From: Gracilaria vermiculophylla
Lineage: Eukaryota; Rhodophyta; Florideophyceae; Gracilariales; Gracilariaceae
Assembly: GCA_019155205.2 (NCBI GenBank)
Contig: JAHNZQ020000010.1
Coordinates: 871,375 to 935,374, forward strand
DNA length: 64,000 nt
Reading direction: 5' to 3'
Shown: in pieces, positions 35,318 through 46,171 of the stretch
How the letters are laid out: each line of letters begins with the position of its first letter
Position numbering within the stretch: position 1 is the stretch's first letter
Notes under the pieces: generated by a model
Told to the model about the DNA's origin: nothing
Database searches by the model: none
What the model saw: only the letters and a program-made list of their open reading frames with translations
Position numbers and translations under genes: made by a program

Positions 35318-35340
35318 ACCGGTCTCCCGACTTAGAAGCT
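35318..35340 (+). promoter_or_regulatory. Putative primer-binding site of Gypsy-3
   Basis: ACCGGTCTCCCGACTTAGAA lies directly after the LTR and recurs in Gypsy-1 and Gypsy-2. In complement it contains CTTCTAA, the anticodon loop of a tRNA-Arg(UCU), followed by GTCGG, which could be the 3' strand of the anticodon stem. A half-tRNA primer is therefore possible. Confidence 0.4.
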
Positions 35341-35472
35341 CACGGTTCCTAAAGGATTCGCACAACTCGCAGCAGAACTGTGTTTCTAGTTTGCGACGAC
35401 TAACCCCAACAGTGGAATTCTTCCTTAAGGTGAATCGGAAGTGAAAGTAAATCACCTCCGACCTACTCCTCC

Positions 35473-37767
35473 ATGGACCCCTCAGAACTTTCAATGAAAA
35501 CGCCCCTACGGGATCCTCAAACAATCGACTCAGTTGGTGGGCGCAGCACGCGCAGCGTTCCCCAGGAGATGGCCGCCACACTGGAGGACCCTGAAAGTCT
35601 CCTTCAAAATCCTGGTTCCTCTGTGGAGCGTTTCAGGAATCGCCTGAGGAGAATGCATGATCGGAGGCAATCGTAATCCCCCGCGACACCTCTGGAGAAC
35701 GCCGACGTGTAGGTTGAAGAACCGCACACGGCATCGCAGCCGCCACCTCAGGAGCTGCACGGCCGGGAACACCCATAGGCTAACTCCTTCCTGGAGTCGC
35801 TGGCCCCGTGCCTTACGGATTGGCTCTCCCAAGAGCTGGTCGAAAGAGTACCCGCAGGTGTTGAAGCCTACTTCGGAGCGCGCTGCCACACCCTTGGGGA
35901 GGAAATCGCAACGGAGAGCGCTCACCGTGCTGTGGATGCTTTGCTGGATTCCGATCTCTTCCTTGAGGTGATCCCAGATGTTATCCATGCGGAGGTTCGC
36001 TTCCAAACGACGAAGCTGCTCCCCGCAGCGGCGTTTCAAAGTCATTCTTCCGTACAGGAGAGTTTCCCTCTATCAACACCTAAGGTGACCTCGGGCAGAG
36101 GAGGACAGGATAATGCCGTAAGGAAACGGGACCACCTGAGGAATCTAACTATGAACCGTCTGGACCTGACGCCCTGCGGAGGAGGACAGGATACCGGACC
36201 CGAAGAAGTTCACCTAAGGAGAGAAGGACAAAAGTCTTCTCGGTTGGATCGCGATAACGGGGGTATCGTCAGTAACCCAGACCCCCTCAAGGAAAGACGT
36301 CGAAAGAAACGGAGGGAGAAAAGAAGAAAGCGAGACACCGATTTGAAGAGAAGCTCATACTCCAAATCCGTGAACAGATCCAGCTCGGAGGACAGTATAC
36401 CTCCCAAGGAGAAGAGCAGAAAGGTCAGGGAGATCGTCCTGCTTAACGAGCTCTTTGCCAAAGTTGTGGATCATGACACCTACAGGTTGAATGATCGCTC
36501 CACACTCTAGGAAGCGTGGGTCGCTAAACGACTCACGAAGATGCAGCGCCGTATGGATATTCAAATGAAGAAGCACTCCTTCTCAGGCGAAGACCCCATT
36601 TCGGTGTTGAATATTCTTACGCGCTTCCGTTCGGCGTGTAACACAAATGGTGTCCATGAAGTTTCCGCCGTATGGTGCTTTCAGTTCTACCTCACAGGCC
36701 ATGCGTACTCATTGGTGCAGCCACGCCTCACGGTAGGGAGCATCATTGTGGATGATTCTGGAACGGAGATCTGGACGACGTACCCGGAGGTAGTCAATTT
36801 CCTCCTTAAAAGGTACGCCACGGACGAGGTGATCGCCGATGCTGACGCCGAAGTCACCTCCTATAGGCAGAACACCGGAATGACCGAGACAGAGTTCTCA
36901 CAGAAGCTGTAGACGAAGGCCGTACCGTGTGGGAACGTGTACTCCAAACGGCGGTTGAAGTCGTTGTTTGTCGAGGGACTCCTTCCCTCAATACGTGCGA
37001 AGGTGCGTAATCACCTGACAACGCATCCAAAGACCGCCTTTACGGAGCTAGCGCGTTTCGCGGAATCTTATGGGCCTACCCACCTTGCCGCCCGCCGTAG
37101 CCACACTCCACTTTTGGACAAACCTGAGGCCTCAAGGACCCGTCGGGCATCCGCCCTAACGTTGGACTCAGGCACCTCGGAGGGGGTCGACGAGCTCACG
37201 CTTGTAAGAGAGCAAGAGGCCCTTACCCTCACATACTTCTCCTCTAAGGGAGCACCGACTAGGACAAGGACACCCTCGCCTCCCACTTCGTACGCCTCGG
37301 CAGGATCTTACAGGAGCGTCCGATTTGCGAACCCTCGAGGCTACCCACCGCCTTGCAAAATTTGCTTGTCACGACAGCCCGTACACTGTACGACTCTCAC
37401 CCTGGCAATGAGGGCCGCCATCCTGCAGGAACGAGAGAAAAACTTCCAGGATCTGAAAGACACACCAACGGGGAGCGGAAGGTATCGAACCCCCTATCGC
37501 GACATCCGCTCCCCGCACGAAAACTACGATTACCGTGCTCCACCGGGCTTTCAGCCTGTCCCACTGTCACTTGCACCCACGACGCAGGTGCCGGTGCCCA
37601 AGACGGTTGCACCGCCAGGGAACACGGCGCATCGCGATGCACAACTGCAGACGCCGTCTTTGACTGGAATTCAGCCCGTCTCCAACCAGAAAACCCTCAG
37701 AGCCACGCGTAGAGGCTCCGCGTGGCTCTTTAACATCGAGCCTCAGCTCCACAGAGGTCGCCTTTAG
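35473..37767 (+). pseudogene. Gypsy-3 gag, one frame with amber interruptions
   Basis: From the ATG at 35,473 one reading frame continues to 37,767 without a frameshift. It is broken at 35,674 (TAA) and by TAG codons near 35,716 and 35,776 and at 36,508 and 36,910, and it ends at another TAG (37,765). Order: N-terminal part with a NPGSSVERFRNRLRRMH coil, a Lys/Arg/Ser-rich region (36,290-36,420), the capsid (KKHSFSGEDPISVLNILTRF, 36,565 onward), and a zinc-knuckle-like CKICLSRQPVHC near 37,355. TAG stops followed by Glu, Thr or Ala sit where Gln (CAG) is plausible. Confidence 0.85.
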
Positions 37768-37796
37768 GAAAGGGGGAGAGGCCGTCTGCTCCGTCG

Positions 37797-38260
37797 ATGC
37801 AGAATCGGCGGGCCTCCCATTCCCGTTGGACCCATTCGACACCTTTGAGGATTCTGTTTGCACGCTCCGCCGTGAGAAATTACAAGGCATTCGCCTCTGT
37901 GGGATGTTCCCCGCTCGCGTCCAACACGGTGCGCGCTATTCCCGATACAGGAGCTGGCCCCAATCTGATGCACGCCGACGTGCTCTCGCGACTCGATCTC
38001 GGCTCTTTGCGCACTGGCAAGCTTCCTACAGTGCGCGGTGCGTCATGTCGAGCATTAACCGTCCTCGGCACAATCCCCTTGTACCTCCGGTTGGGCTTCT
38101 TACAGGTTAAAGTGTCGTTCCTCGTGGCGACCAACTTGGCCGCACAATGCATATTTGGCACTTCCTTTGTGGATCGATATGTACGTGCAAACCACCCACG
38201 CCTGCGGAAGGTGACGTTTCATGACGCCGCCCCTGTAGGGATCGCGATGCTATCGCCATC
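37797..38260 (+). pseudogene. Gypsy-3 protease
   Basis: The active site PDTGAGPNLM (about 37,944-37,973) is intact for a retropepsin, and IFGTSFVDRYV closes the domain near 38,152-38,184. The frame differs from that of gag and from that of the following RT, so gag, protease and RT need shifts or are displaced by indels. The upstream part MDPFDTFEDSVCTLRRE is in a third frame. Confidence 0.75.
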
Positions 38261-39634
38261 ATGGAGGCGGAAGCGACTCCCTCGGCTCCAGAAGAAGAGA
38301 ATCCTGCCACCGTGCAGGAGAAGCTCCAAATTGGCGAGGATTGCGAAGAGTATCGCCATAGGATAGTGGAGATGCTATCCGCCTTTGAGGACATGTGGTG
38401 TGGGCGCCTGTGTCAGGTCAGCCTGGCCAAGCACAGGATCCAGCTCACACCGGATTCGAAGCCAGTACATCAACTCCTGAAAAGGGCCAGACCCCATGCG
38501 CGCGATTTCGAACGCGATGAGGTCCACCGGACGCTGGAGAAGGGCGTTATCGAGCCTTTTAATTCCGAATGGGCCTCCCCGGTGGTGTTTTTCAAGAAGA
38601 AAGATGGCTCCTTAAGGTTCTGTATCAACTACAGACGCCTCAACGACGTGAAGGTACACGATTCATACCCGTTACCCCGTATGGATGAATGTATCGACTG
38701 CTTAGGCGATGCGTCCGTTTTCTCCAAGCTGGATGCCAACAATTGCTACTGGCAGATTGACATGGACGACTCCGATAAGGATAAGACAACGTTCACCTCG
38801 CATTGTGGGATCTTCAGATTCCTAAGGATACCATTTGGATTGAAGAATGCACCCGCTACGTTTCAACGCGCGGTGTACATTATCCAGCCAAAGATGAAGT
38901 GGCAGTACGCCCTGGTGTATATCGATGACGTCATCATATACTCCCGCAGTGTGGAGGAGCACTTCATTCATTCGAAGCACGTGCTCCAACTCCTAAAGGA
39001 TGCCGGACTCACGTTGAAGCTGCAGAAATGTTTCTTTTCCAAGTCGCCGGTGGACTATCTGGGGCAGGTTATGCTCTCGGGCCGCCTACAGGTTTCCAGG
39101 AAAACTCAGGACGCCACCAAGGAAGCTCACTCTCCCACAAACCAGATGGAGCTCCGCTCCTTCCTTGGGTTGTATAACGTCTTCCGGAGGTTTGTACCGA
39201 ATTTCTTCCGTATAGCGGCGCCGTTAAGTCGCCTCTTGGCGAAGAACAAGCCAACGCAATTGGCTATCTTGACGGACGAGCAGTTTGAGCTCACGCAAAG
39301 AAACGGTGCTTCCAAAAGAAGTAGCCTTGAAAGGAGTCGGTGTGGCGAGTGCCTCCAGAGGGTCGGTATCCCCTCGGGACTGACCCACGCTCCATCCACG
39401 GAAGCTACGCGATTGCACCGCGCACGGTACGCCGGAAGACGCGGACACTCGCGTTGCCGACTGGCGCGACAGCACCAACGGGTGAAACCAAGAAGGAGCA
39501 GACGCAGCAGGGTTAAGGAGGAGCAGTGCCCACAAACGCCGCAAGGGATAAAAGGCGAGTCATCGGCAATACGCCGCGCAGGAGTATGGAGAAAGAGAGG
39601 AACGCCTGAAGGAGACAACGTGCAAAGCGCCTGA
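38261..39634 (+). CDS. Gypsy-3 reverse transcriptase with fused 3' remnant, open for 457 codons
   Basis: Opens with an ATG at 38,261. Residues 60-340 are a full Gypsy RT: SPVVFFKKKDGSLRFCINY, YPLPRMDECIDCLGDASVF, FRFLRIPFGLKNAPATFQRA, catalytic YIDD at 38,918-38,929, and the connection MELRSFLGLYNVFRRFVPNF. At about 39,290 (TDEQFEL) the family similarity stops where RNase H should begin. The last 115 residues are Arg-rich, apparently from the end of the element read in a chance frame. This is the least damaged retroelement frame in the window. Integrase and RNase H would have to come from elsewhere. Confidence 0.85.
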   Translation: MEAEATPSAPEEENPATVQEKLQIGEDCEEYRHRIVEMLSAFEDMWCGRLCQVSLAKHRIQLTPDSKPVHQLLKRARPHARDFERDEVHRTLEKGVIEPFNSEWASPVVFFKKKDGSLRFCINYRRLNDVKVHDSYPLPRMDECIDCLGDASVFSKLDANNCYWQIDMDDSDKDKTTFTSHCGIFRFLRIPFGLKNAPATFQRAVYIIQPKMKWQYALVYIDDVIIYSRSVEEHFIHSKHVLQLLKDAGLTLKLQKCFFSKSPVDYLGQVMLSGRLQVSRKTQDATKEAHSPTNQMELRSFLGLYNVFRRFVPNFFRIAAPLSRLLAKNKPTQLAILTDEQFELTQRNGASKRSSLERSRCGECLQRVGIPSGLTHAPSTEATRLHRARYAGRRGHSRCRLARQHQRVKPRRSRRSRVKEEQCPQTPQGIKGESSAIRRAGVWRKRGTPEGDNVQSA

Positions 39635-39717
39635 GGCCGCACTTGCCTCAACACCGAGAGGAGCCACCCCGGGGATCAAGAAATCGAAAGATGCACCTTG
39701 AGGGCACGGTGCAATTT

Positions 39718-39730
39718 AGGAAAGGGGGTA
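39718..39730 (+). promoter_or_regulatory. Polypurine tract of Gypsy-3
   Basis: AGGAAAGGGGGTA ends directly at the 3' LTR, with the same sequence context as in Gypsy-2. Confidence 0.85.
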
Positions 39731-40283
39731 TGTAGTACAGTGGCTCCTAAGGAAATAGGGTGATTTGGCCTTATGGTGTAATATTCCTAAGGAGGGCTCG
39801 TATTTTATTAGCTGGGCCACGTGGTGCATAATCCCGCCCACGTGCGCTACAGTATCCTTAGGGGAACGTAGAAGTATTATTTATTTTAATTAATTTATGC
39901 AGGTGATTAGCACAGTAGCGAGACCTGCCGAGGCGGGCTCCCGGTTTGATACTTAATCTGCCGGTTGAGCTGCACCTCTGGGGAAGTAAAAAGAAGCACC
40001 CCTGAGTCTTCATTTACTTTTCCGGTTGGAGTCTCTCGTCGATCAACTCAGGTTTCTAAGCCGCCGATCCCCAGGTCGTATCATAGCAGCGCCTGTAGGA
40101 GCATTGTCCGCCCAGTGAACTTCCCCCTCCGCTTGGTGTTTGCGGATCCCCTTTAAGAAATCCTCCGGCTCGCGACATCGGATACCGGAGACTATTTTTA
40201 GGAACACGCACCTTTGGAGTCAACAAAAATTCCTAACGGACGTTGCGCTTTACTACGACGAGAGCAGGGCTGACAGTACCACA
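39731..40283 (+). repeat. 3' LTR of Gypsy-3
   Basis: 553 bases, TGTAGT...ACCACA, paired with 34,765-35,317 and followed by the duplicated target GCTAT. Confidence 0.95.
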
Positions 40284-40288
40284 GCTAT

Positions 40289-41929
40289 GGAGTTCTACTG
40301 TATTTTGTTGAGTGTATGGGAATTGGTGGTCTAAAAATTTAGGAAATGACGACATAGTAATATTGGATTCATCTAGAAAATTTCTACACTACGAAATCAT
40401 GAGTGCCTCAATATTCAACGTCGGAAAAAAGGAATAGGGGACCATGTTTTCGTATTTCTTAGTTGTGAAACTATCCCGATTTTGGTTCTGGAAATGGTTT
40501 ATGGGAAATTTTAGAATTTTTAAAGTTTAAACTGCAGGATTCTAAGATCACGTTCGTAGTACTGCTCAATCAATTAGTACTCACGATAATGAGAGTGTTT
40601 CTATGCTGCATGATTTTGGAGTTTCGACTATTAATCTTTATGGTAGTCACCCTGACCAACAGATAAAACGTTTGTGGGCGTTGACAGTCCTTTAAGAATT
40701 TTGAGCTATACATTCACTTGCGTAATGTGTGCGGTATCTCGTGGGCTTTGGTAGAAGACCACATGCTCGAATTCTAGGCTGTTATTACCAGTACATCAAC
40801 GTTTCCTCGAGTTCTCGTCACTAACTTTGGCTGCGGGTCAGGAGTCAGTATAAGCAAAATAGGATGATAGGAAGGCTGGTGGCGTAAAGAAAGTAGACGG
40901 AAAGACTTAAATTTGGAATTAAAAAGCAAATAACAACTTTTTTGGAAGCATTCATGAACTAAAGAATTCTTAAGGAAAATTGATCTGGCATTTGTAGTTT
41001 TTCTGCTCAAGTCATTTTCAGTTTTTGTAATGTTTTCTTAGTAATCAAAAAGTTCCGTTCTGGATAGAAAACATCTCATTTCTCGACTTCAATCGAAAGC
41101 TTTGTGACACAAGAAAAGTTTTCCATAAACTAAAACTGGATGTACGGGGTTTTTGGGTTGGAGAGTCGGAAAGGCTCCAGTGTCTATCGAACCCGTGCGT
41201 GGACCTCATAAGAGGTGAAATTGACCTTATATGAGATCCGCGCATCATCACAAAAACGTTTTTAAAGAAAGATCTAAACCGTAGTTTGATACATTGGTAA
41301 ATTTTAAAATTAAGAAATTTTCAGAAGGGTTGCTTTTAAACAGAAAGCAGGTGAATAACACGCCATGAGCTACAACAGCATCTCAGTGGTCATCAGAGTA
41401 TACGCGAGCAAGAAATCCTGAGTTAAAATCTCGATGAGCCTCTTTAAGTTATAAAACTACTTCGGGAACTCGACTAAGTTCCATATATGTCCTAACTCTC
41501 GGAACGTTTTCAACTCCCACTTGAAAAGCAGAAAGAATGATGTGAAATCTGTTAAAGGTGGAATTTTTCAATTGAGTTCAGATATTCTGGCAAGTACAAA
41601 TAAACGAGATGTACTTCGTACTTGGCTTAAGGTGAAAGAACTTTTGTTCAAGTTTTGCATTGTAATATAGGAAAGTGCTTAAAAAACGAACGTTAAAAAG
41701 ATTTAGGGCAATCTCTTTTAAATATGATGCTTCACTATTCCGTGCCACTCTTCAATATATCTCATACATAAATCTCTCTTTAGACCAGTGTGACATAAAA
41801 GCACTTATTGTTATTTACTGTTGTAGCATGCAAAACACAAAATCATATTTTTTGTGTTACTTTCGTTATGATTGCATCGGTCTCGATGTAAAGCATTTGT
41901 AAGCATTCCATTTTTTTCTTTTATTATCC
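40289..41929. other. AT-rich spacer with a Tc1 scrap, no gene supported
   Basis: The target sequence around Gypsy-3 continues here. Apart from the transposase scrap at 40,560-40,700 I see only short frames and poly-A/T runs. Confidence 0.5.
40560..40700 (+). pseudogene. Tc1-like transposase scrap
   Basis: One frame reads MLHDFGVSTINLYGSHPDQQ and then IKRLWAL, which fits the C-terminal DD34E motif (usually a short DHGVN run before SPDLNPIENLWALL). As in the other two Tc1 relics here, the Glu position is Lys (AAA). Confidence 0.45.
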
Positions 41930-43360
41930 TATCTGTCTTGCATTAAATGCAAGGCAGTGCCAGCAATTATCGGCTTTTCATGAACTATCTCGTTTTCTGT
42001 TTTAGTTCTCTTCATTAAACCATTGGTGTGCCGAGCATTTCCTGTTAGTTAATTAGCCAGCTGCCAATATAAATGGCGTGAAAGTTTTTTGTTTTTGTAA
42101 TTACGTACTTCTATTCGTGGTTCCTACCACGCATGTAGAATACAAATTGTTTAAATGGAGCATTTTATTCGAAACGAGTATTTTCTCACTTATATTTCCT
42201 TCTTTAGTTTCCAATCATCTTCGCTGCATCTGCTCTGACGATCAACCATTGAACTGGTTTTCTGCTTCCCACAAATATTACAGATCTTAACCTTAATTTA
42301 AATGTACTTGAAAATAATTCCCTCCCGTCTTTAGCTCTCCCTAATAATATTAGTAACTAGGTGAAACGTCGAGTTAAGTACAGTTGAAGTAAAATACTTT
42401 CTTTTTCGGTCCATTCTCACCACGGTCATTTAATCAGTATGAATGAAAGAAAACTCCCTTGGAAATCATAGATAAAAAATTTCTTCTGTTTCTTCAAGAA
42501 CTTACAGATAGCTGTTTCATAGGAAATTTCCAAGAAGCATTTTTGGCAACTTCAGTAAATCTCAATCCTTTTTACACGGAGACTTCAACGGTAAGGACCT
42601 ATTCAAAGAAGAAATTGGCACATACTAAAACGATCTGACCAAAACCATGCTTGTACTAAAAGTAGTAAAACAGCTGTTCTACGGATATTATCAGAATCAA
42701 AAATCTGTTTCGGACTATAAGCACCAATGTTGAGATCTATATACAGCATTATTCCGCTTCTTCTTCAACAAACGGCTTTTATTTCAAGCCCATTTTCTGG
42801 CTTTCTATATAGTGCTGTATGATGTGGAAGCTTAATATCAATCCAATACCCGCCTAATCTGTACCATTCTGAAATCCTTTCGTCATCATATATAACATGT
42901 CATAACGTCCAAAAAAACCGGCGATGGTTATTACCCTCGAAGTGGAAATCCTCTATAAAGTACCATTGTGTAATTCTATGTTCTTCAACCATAACATTTT
43001 TGCGAAACCATATTCAACTGGGCATCTAAATTCTATTTACTTAAAACACTGAGACCAATGCTTGGGTGGGGAGTTAAATTGGAAAATAGATCTATGAACT
43101 AATGATCTAGTCTACTAGAAAATCTAATGCAAGTGATTAGAATGAGCACTCCAAAGAATTTGAGCAGTTCGCTTCCTAAGGTCGTTCGCGCGTTTTCGCT
43201 TTCTTTGATAGTATTAGTGATAATGACCAGAATCTCCAAGTTGTGCATGGGAAACATCCAGGGAAATAAAAGCAATGTAGTCATTCCTGTATGAACGTGA
43301 TGTGGTGAGATAAAATCCCCTGCTGAGCAAGTAAAGTTCCACTAATGCATTAGCATTGGT
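41930..43360 (-). pseudogene. PiggyBac-like transposase relic, copy 2
   Basis: Nucleotide-level similarity to copy 1 (32,030-33,650) on the same strand. Landmarks: LFPWMFPMHNLEIL, LGSELLKFFGVLILITCI (43,284 downwards), GGYWIDIKLPHHTALYRK and IMLYIDLNIG. It is more decayed than copy 1. The two copies flank Gypsy-3. Confidence 0.65.
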
Positions 43361-43664
43361 GCGTGTTGATTCACGAAGGCCGGTGGTCCAGAAAAATATT
43401 CCAAAAACATCTCAAGATGTAGAATACAACTTAATTAGATTAGATCTTGTGATAGATATAATATTTCGATAAAGTTGAGTATAAATGTTGATGATGTAGA
43501 TAGGTAGTGATGATGGTAGCCAGCTGACTAAAAGTTTCATGCCGGCTGAGTTTAAAAAGACTAAAATCGCACAACGAGTAGTATAGTATAAGCATAAGTA
43601 GTAGAAGTACATACAAGCCAATTAAAATAGAGGAAATGAAGAAACCTAAATTCTACTATAAATT
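43361..43664. other. AT-rich spacer between copy 2 and Gypsy-4
   Basis: Would be the place for the 3' untranslated region and LTR of Gypsy-4, but I found no second LTR copy in the window to confirm this. Confidence 0.4.
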
Positions 43665-43913
43665 TCAAAGAGGCTGACACTGAGTTATAGTAGTAATGCT
43701 GACATCGCCTCGCTGGTCCAGCGTAGCACAGTCCTCCATAGCATAGTGGAATATCTTCAGAAAAGAATTAGTGCGTTTTATAACAACGTTAAAACGACGG
43801 CGCTTGAAATAAGCGGGCACTTTGGCACGAACATCTTCAAACATAATATTCAAGAGTTCCCAAGAGTCCCCGGAAGTCGAAAGACCCTTCCAGGATACGA
43901 GTGCTTCGTACAT
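43665..43913 (-). pseudogene. Gypsy-4 chromodomain
   Basis: YEALVSWKGLSTSGDSWELL followed by FEDVRAKVPAYFKRR matches a chromodomain (LVKWKG...SWEP) at the end of a Gypsy integrase. It is in a different frame from the integrase that precedes it, so at least one indel separates them. Confidence 0.75.
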
Positions 43914-43961
43914 TCCATTAGTTTCTCGAACATCCTTGATCTTGTCGACGGAGTACCAAAC

Positions 43962-45092
43962 TCAGTCAGAAAAATCAGCAATTTCTTTCATCTGAGCTGC
44001 AGTTCCGTCTAGAGCGTCTGCATAGTGCTTGATACAAGATGTATGAATATCTTCCGTGTCTTTAGTAAGGAGGTGTTCAACTTTAAAAATGTAGCCCGAT
44101 GGCACTTCACTAATGCGCCTTGGACCAACCCAATTGGCTGACATTTTCGCCCTAGGGTCTTTCGTTTGCGTAACCACCACATAATCTCCGACGACTAAGT
44201 TGCATGAGTAAACACCGGTTTTCAAGTTATGGCGCTCAACAGCTTTCTTTCTCGAAGTTTTCAGAGTTCTTTGAACCGACTTATGCATTTCATGAAGTGC
44301 TTTTTGGAACTCATCAATCTTCAGATTATGCAATACTTCTGCTACATTGGGAGAGGTTTTGTCTACTATGTTCATGGAACTGAAAGCCAATTGTAGGGGA
44401 TTTCCAGATTCTATACCAGTATGCACTTTTATTGGTGCTCGATTACCAAGACGTCGTGATGGAGTATTTTTGATAATACTCTGTATAGCTGGAACCCTAC
44501 TGGGCCATTCGGATTCGGGAACTTTGAACTCTGCAAATAGAGCGCGAATAACACGTAGCACTTGTTTCCAGACAACCTCCACAGTTCTATTAGACCACGG
44601 GACATAGGAAGTAGAGAAATTGTGTTTTGCTCCTAGTGTACTAGCCAGTATCTCTATAATTTGATTCTTGAAGTGTGAACCTTGATCGGAGAACCACGAT
44701 AACATTGGAACAAATGTAGTGAAGTATTCCATTAGAACCTCAGCAGTAGTTTCTGCATCCGCCTTAGTCGTAGCATGCGGAAAACAGTATCCCGAGAAGT
44801 CATCTTTGAGTATGAGTATATACTCTTTCTGATTGGATGACTCACCAATTGACAGATATTCGAAGTGGAGTAACTCGCCGACTTTTTCTGCATGTAGCTG
44901 AGAGCCAAGAGGCCGACGAATTTTGTCACCACTAGAAGACAACAAACAGACAAGACAATCTTCCCCGAAAGCTTTGATGTCTTCATCCATACTTTCCCAA
45001 GTCATTCTTTCTTTGATGACTGAACAAGTTGTAGTGTACCCACAATGACCACCATGACCACAATGCGCCGATACAGCAATACGTAACAGCAA
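43962..45092 (-). pseudogene. Gypsy-4 integrase, open for 376 codons
   Basis: An HHCC zinc finger (HCGHGGHCGY ... DCLVC) is followed by the catalytic core: LLHFEYLSIG, where HFDYL is usual, so the first catalytic Asp reads Glu; WFSDQGSHFKN with the second Asp; and VPWSNRTVEVVW with the third Glu. The C-terminal SH3-like part (NLVVGDYVVVTQ, WVGPRRISEV) is complete. This is the best preserved integrase in the window but probably inactive because of the first-site change. Confidence 0.88.
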
Positions 45093-45314
45093 GTACTGAT
45101 CCTCTTCAGGTATGTAGACTATACCATTTTTGTCTTTCCAGAGAGGTGGATCATCAGATGACAGAGTATATTCGGAGTCATCTTTTGGAGGGTACTTCTT
45201 CTGAGAATCCGCGATCCCAGATAGCGTAGGAAGTTCATGTTTGTCTTCCGTAAGCAGTGGAACCTTGATAGCACTTATGCTACGAGCAAGAGACTTGTCA
45301 TATCCAGGTGCTGC

Positions 45315-46171
45315 TCAGCGGGTGAGTATATTCGCCCAGACATTGCTTTCACCCGGAATGTGTTCGATCGTGAAGTTGAACTCAGCCAATCGAAGTGCCC
45401 AACGCTTTACCTTATTGACCACATGTCTAGCGACGTTTGCAATAAAACGGTTCGGTGATAGCATGTAGAGCAAATTCTTGTGATCAGTAAACAACGAGAA
45501 ATCTTCACAAGACACAAGGTTATGAGAAAGCCTGATGGTAGATGAAACAATAGCATAACATTCTTTCTCAGGCATTTTTCAGCGACTAGAAGAGCCACGA
45601 AATGATCCTGACACGAATCCGACTGGAGAACGTTCCCAGTTCTGTGGAGCCTGTCCAGAAGTAAACTCATGATGAGTCACTCGTGTAAGTACTCAAGACC
45701 AATACGACTCAGACGCATCTGTATATAGACAAATTCGTGGATTTAGATCGACTATTGACAAAATTGCTTGTTCCTTAATAGCAGTAGTGAGGCTTGTAAA
45801 CGCGTCTTGATGCTGGTCCCCCCAAGCCGAGATAGGGCGATTAAAGAGACGAGGCTTTTTGCGGGACTTAAATGAAGTATAATTTTCTTCAAGTATGCCA
45901 TAAAGGGGTGAGATGAGTTGAGAAAAATTTGGTATCGCAGTTCTCATCCAATTTGCACCATGTCCTAGCTCCTTTAGTGCACCCACAGTTGTTGGTGCGG
46001 TCATATTTCTAACAGCTTCGTACTGGCGAGGATGGAATCGAACACCATTCTTGTTGATGATTTGTCCGCAGAATTGAACCTCGTTTGTGGCGAGCTTGCA
46101 CTTAGCAGGATGTAGCTTAAGTCCGCAATCTTGGCATATTTGAAAATCTGAACGAAGTTTCTCGAGTAGCA
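45315..46171 (-). pseudogene. Gypsy-4 RT C-terminus and RNase H relic
   Basis: The minus frame from 46,171 down to 45,693 holds FQICQDCGLKLHPAKCKLA and the connection NWMRTAIPNFSQLISPLYG, ending with LYTDASESYWS, the start of RNase H. The 45,575-45,315 frame continues with KECYAIVSSTIRLSHNL, LFTDHKNLLYML and HIPGESNVWANILTR. The first 23 codons of the 46,241 frame belong to the Tc1 terminal repeat, not to RT. Confidence 0.85.

Larger units (their letters stand above)
34765..40283 (+). mobile_element. Gypsy-3: internally deleted Ty3/Gypsy retrotransposon
   Basis: Two LTRs of exactly 553 bases (34,765-35,317 and 39,731-40,283) are flanked by a perfect 5-bp duplication GCTAT (34,760-34,764 and 40,284-40,288). 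Gag, protease and RT are present. RNase H, integrase, the chromodomain and the antisense region seen in the relatives are absent, so the element is 5,519 bases against about 10.8 kb. By eye the LTRs differ at roughly 8 percent of positions. Confidence 0.95.
43665..46171 (-). mobile_element. Gypsy-4: chromodomain Ty3/Gypsy of a different lineage, truncated
   Basis: Contains the RT end, RNase H, integrase and chromodomain on the minus strand. No LTR, gag, protease or RT catalytic box is seen. The RT side stops abruptly at the Tc1-like element beginning at 46,172. The integrase wording resembles elements I associate with oomycetes more than Gypsy-1 to -3. Confidence 0.82.

Noticed and set aside
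39127..39654. Minus-strand frame of 175 codons at the end of Gypsy-3
   Set aside because: Overlaps the RT connection and the element's 3' remnant; no family features.
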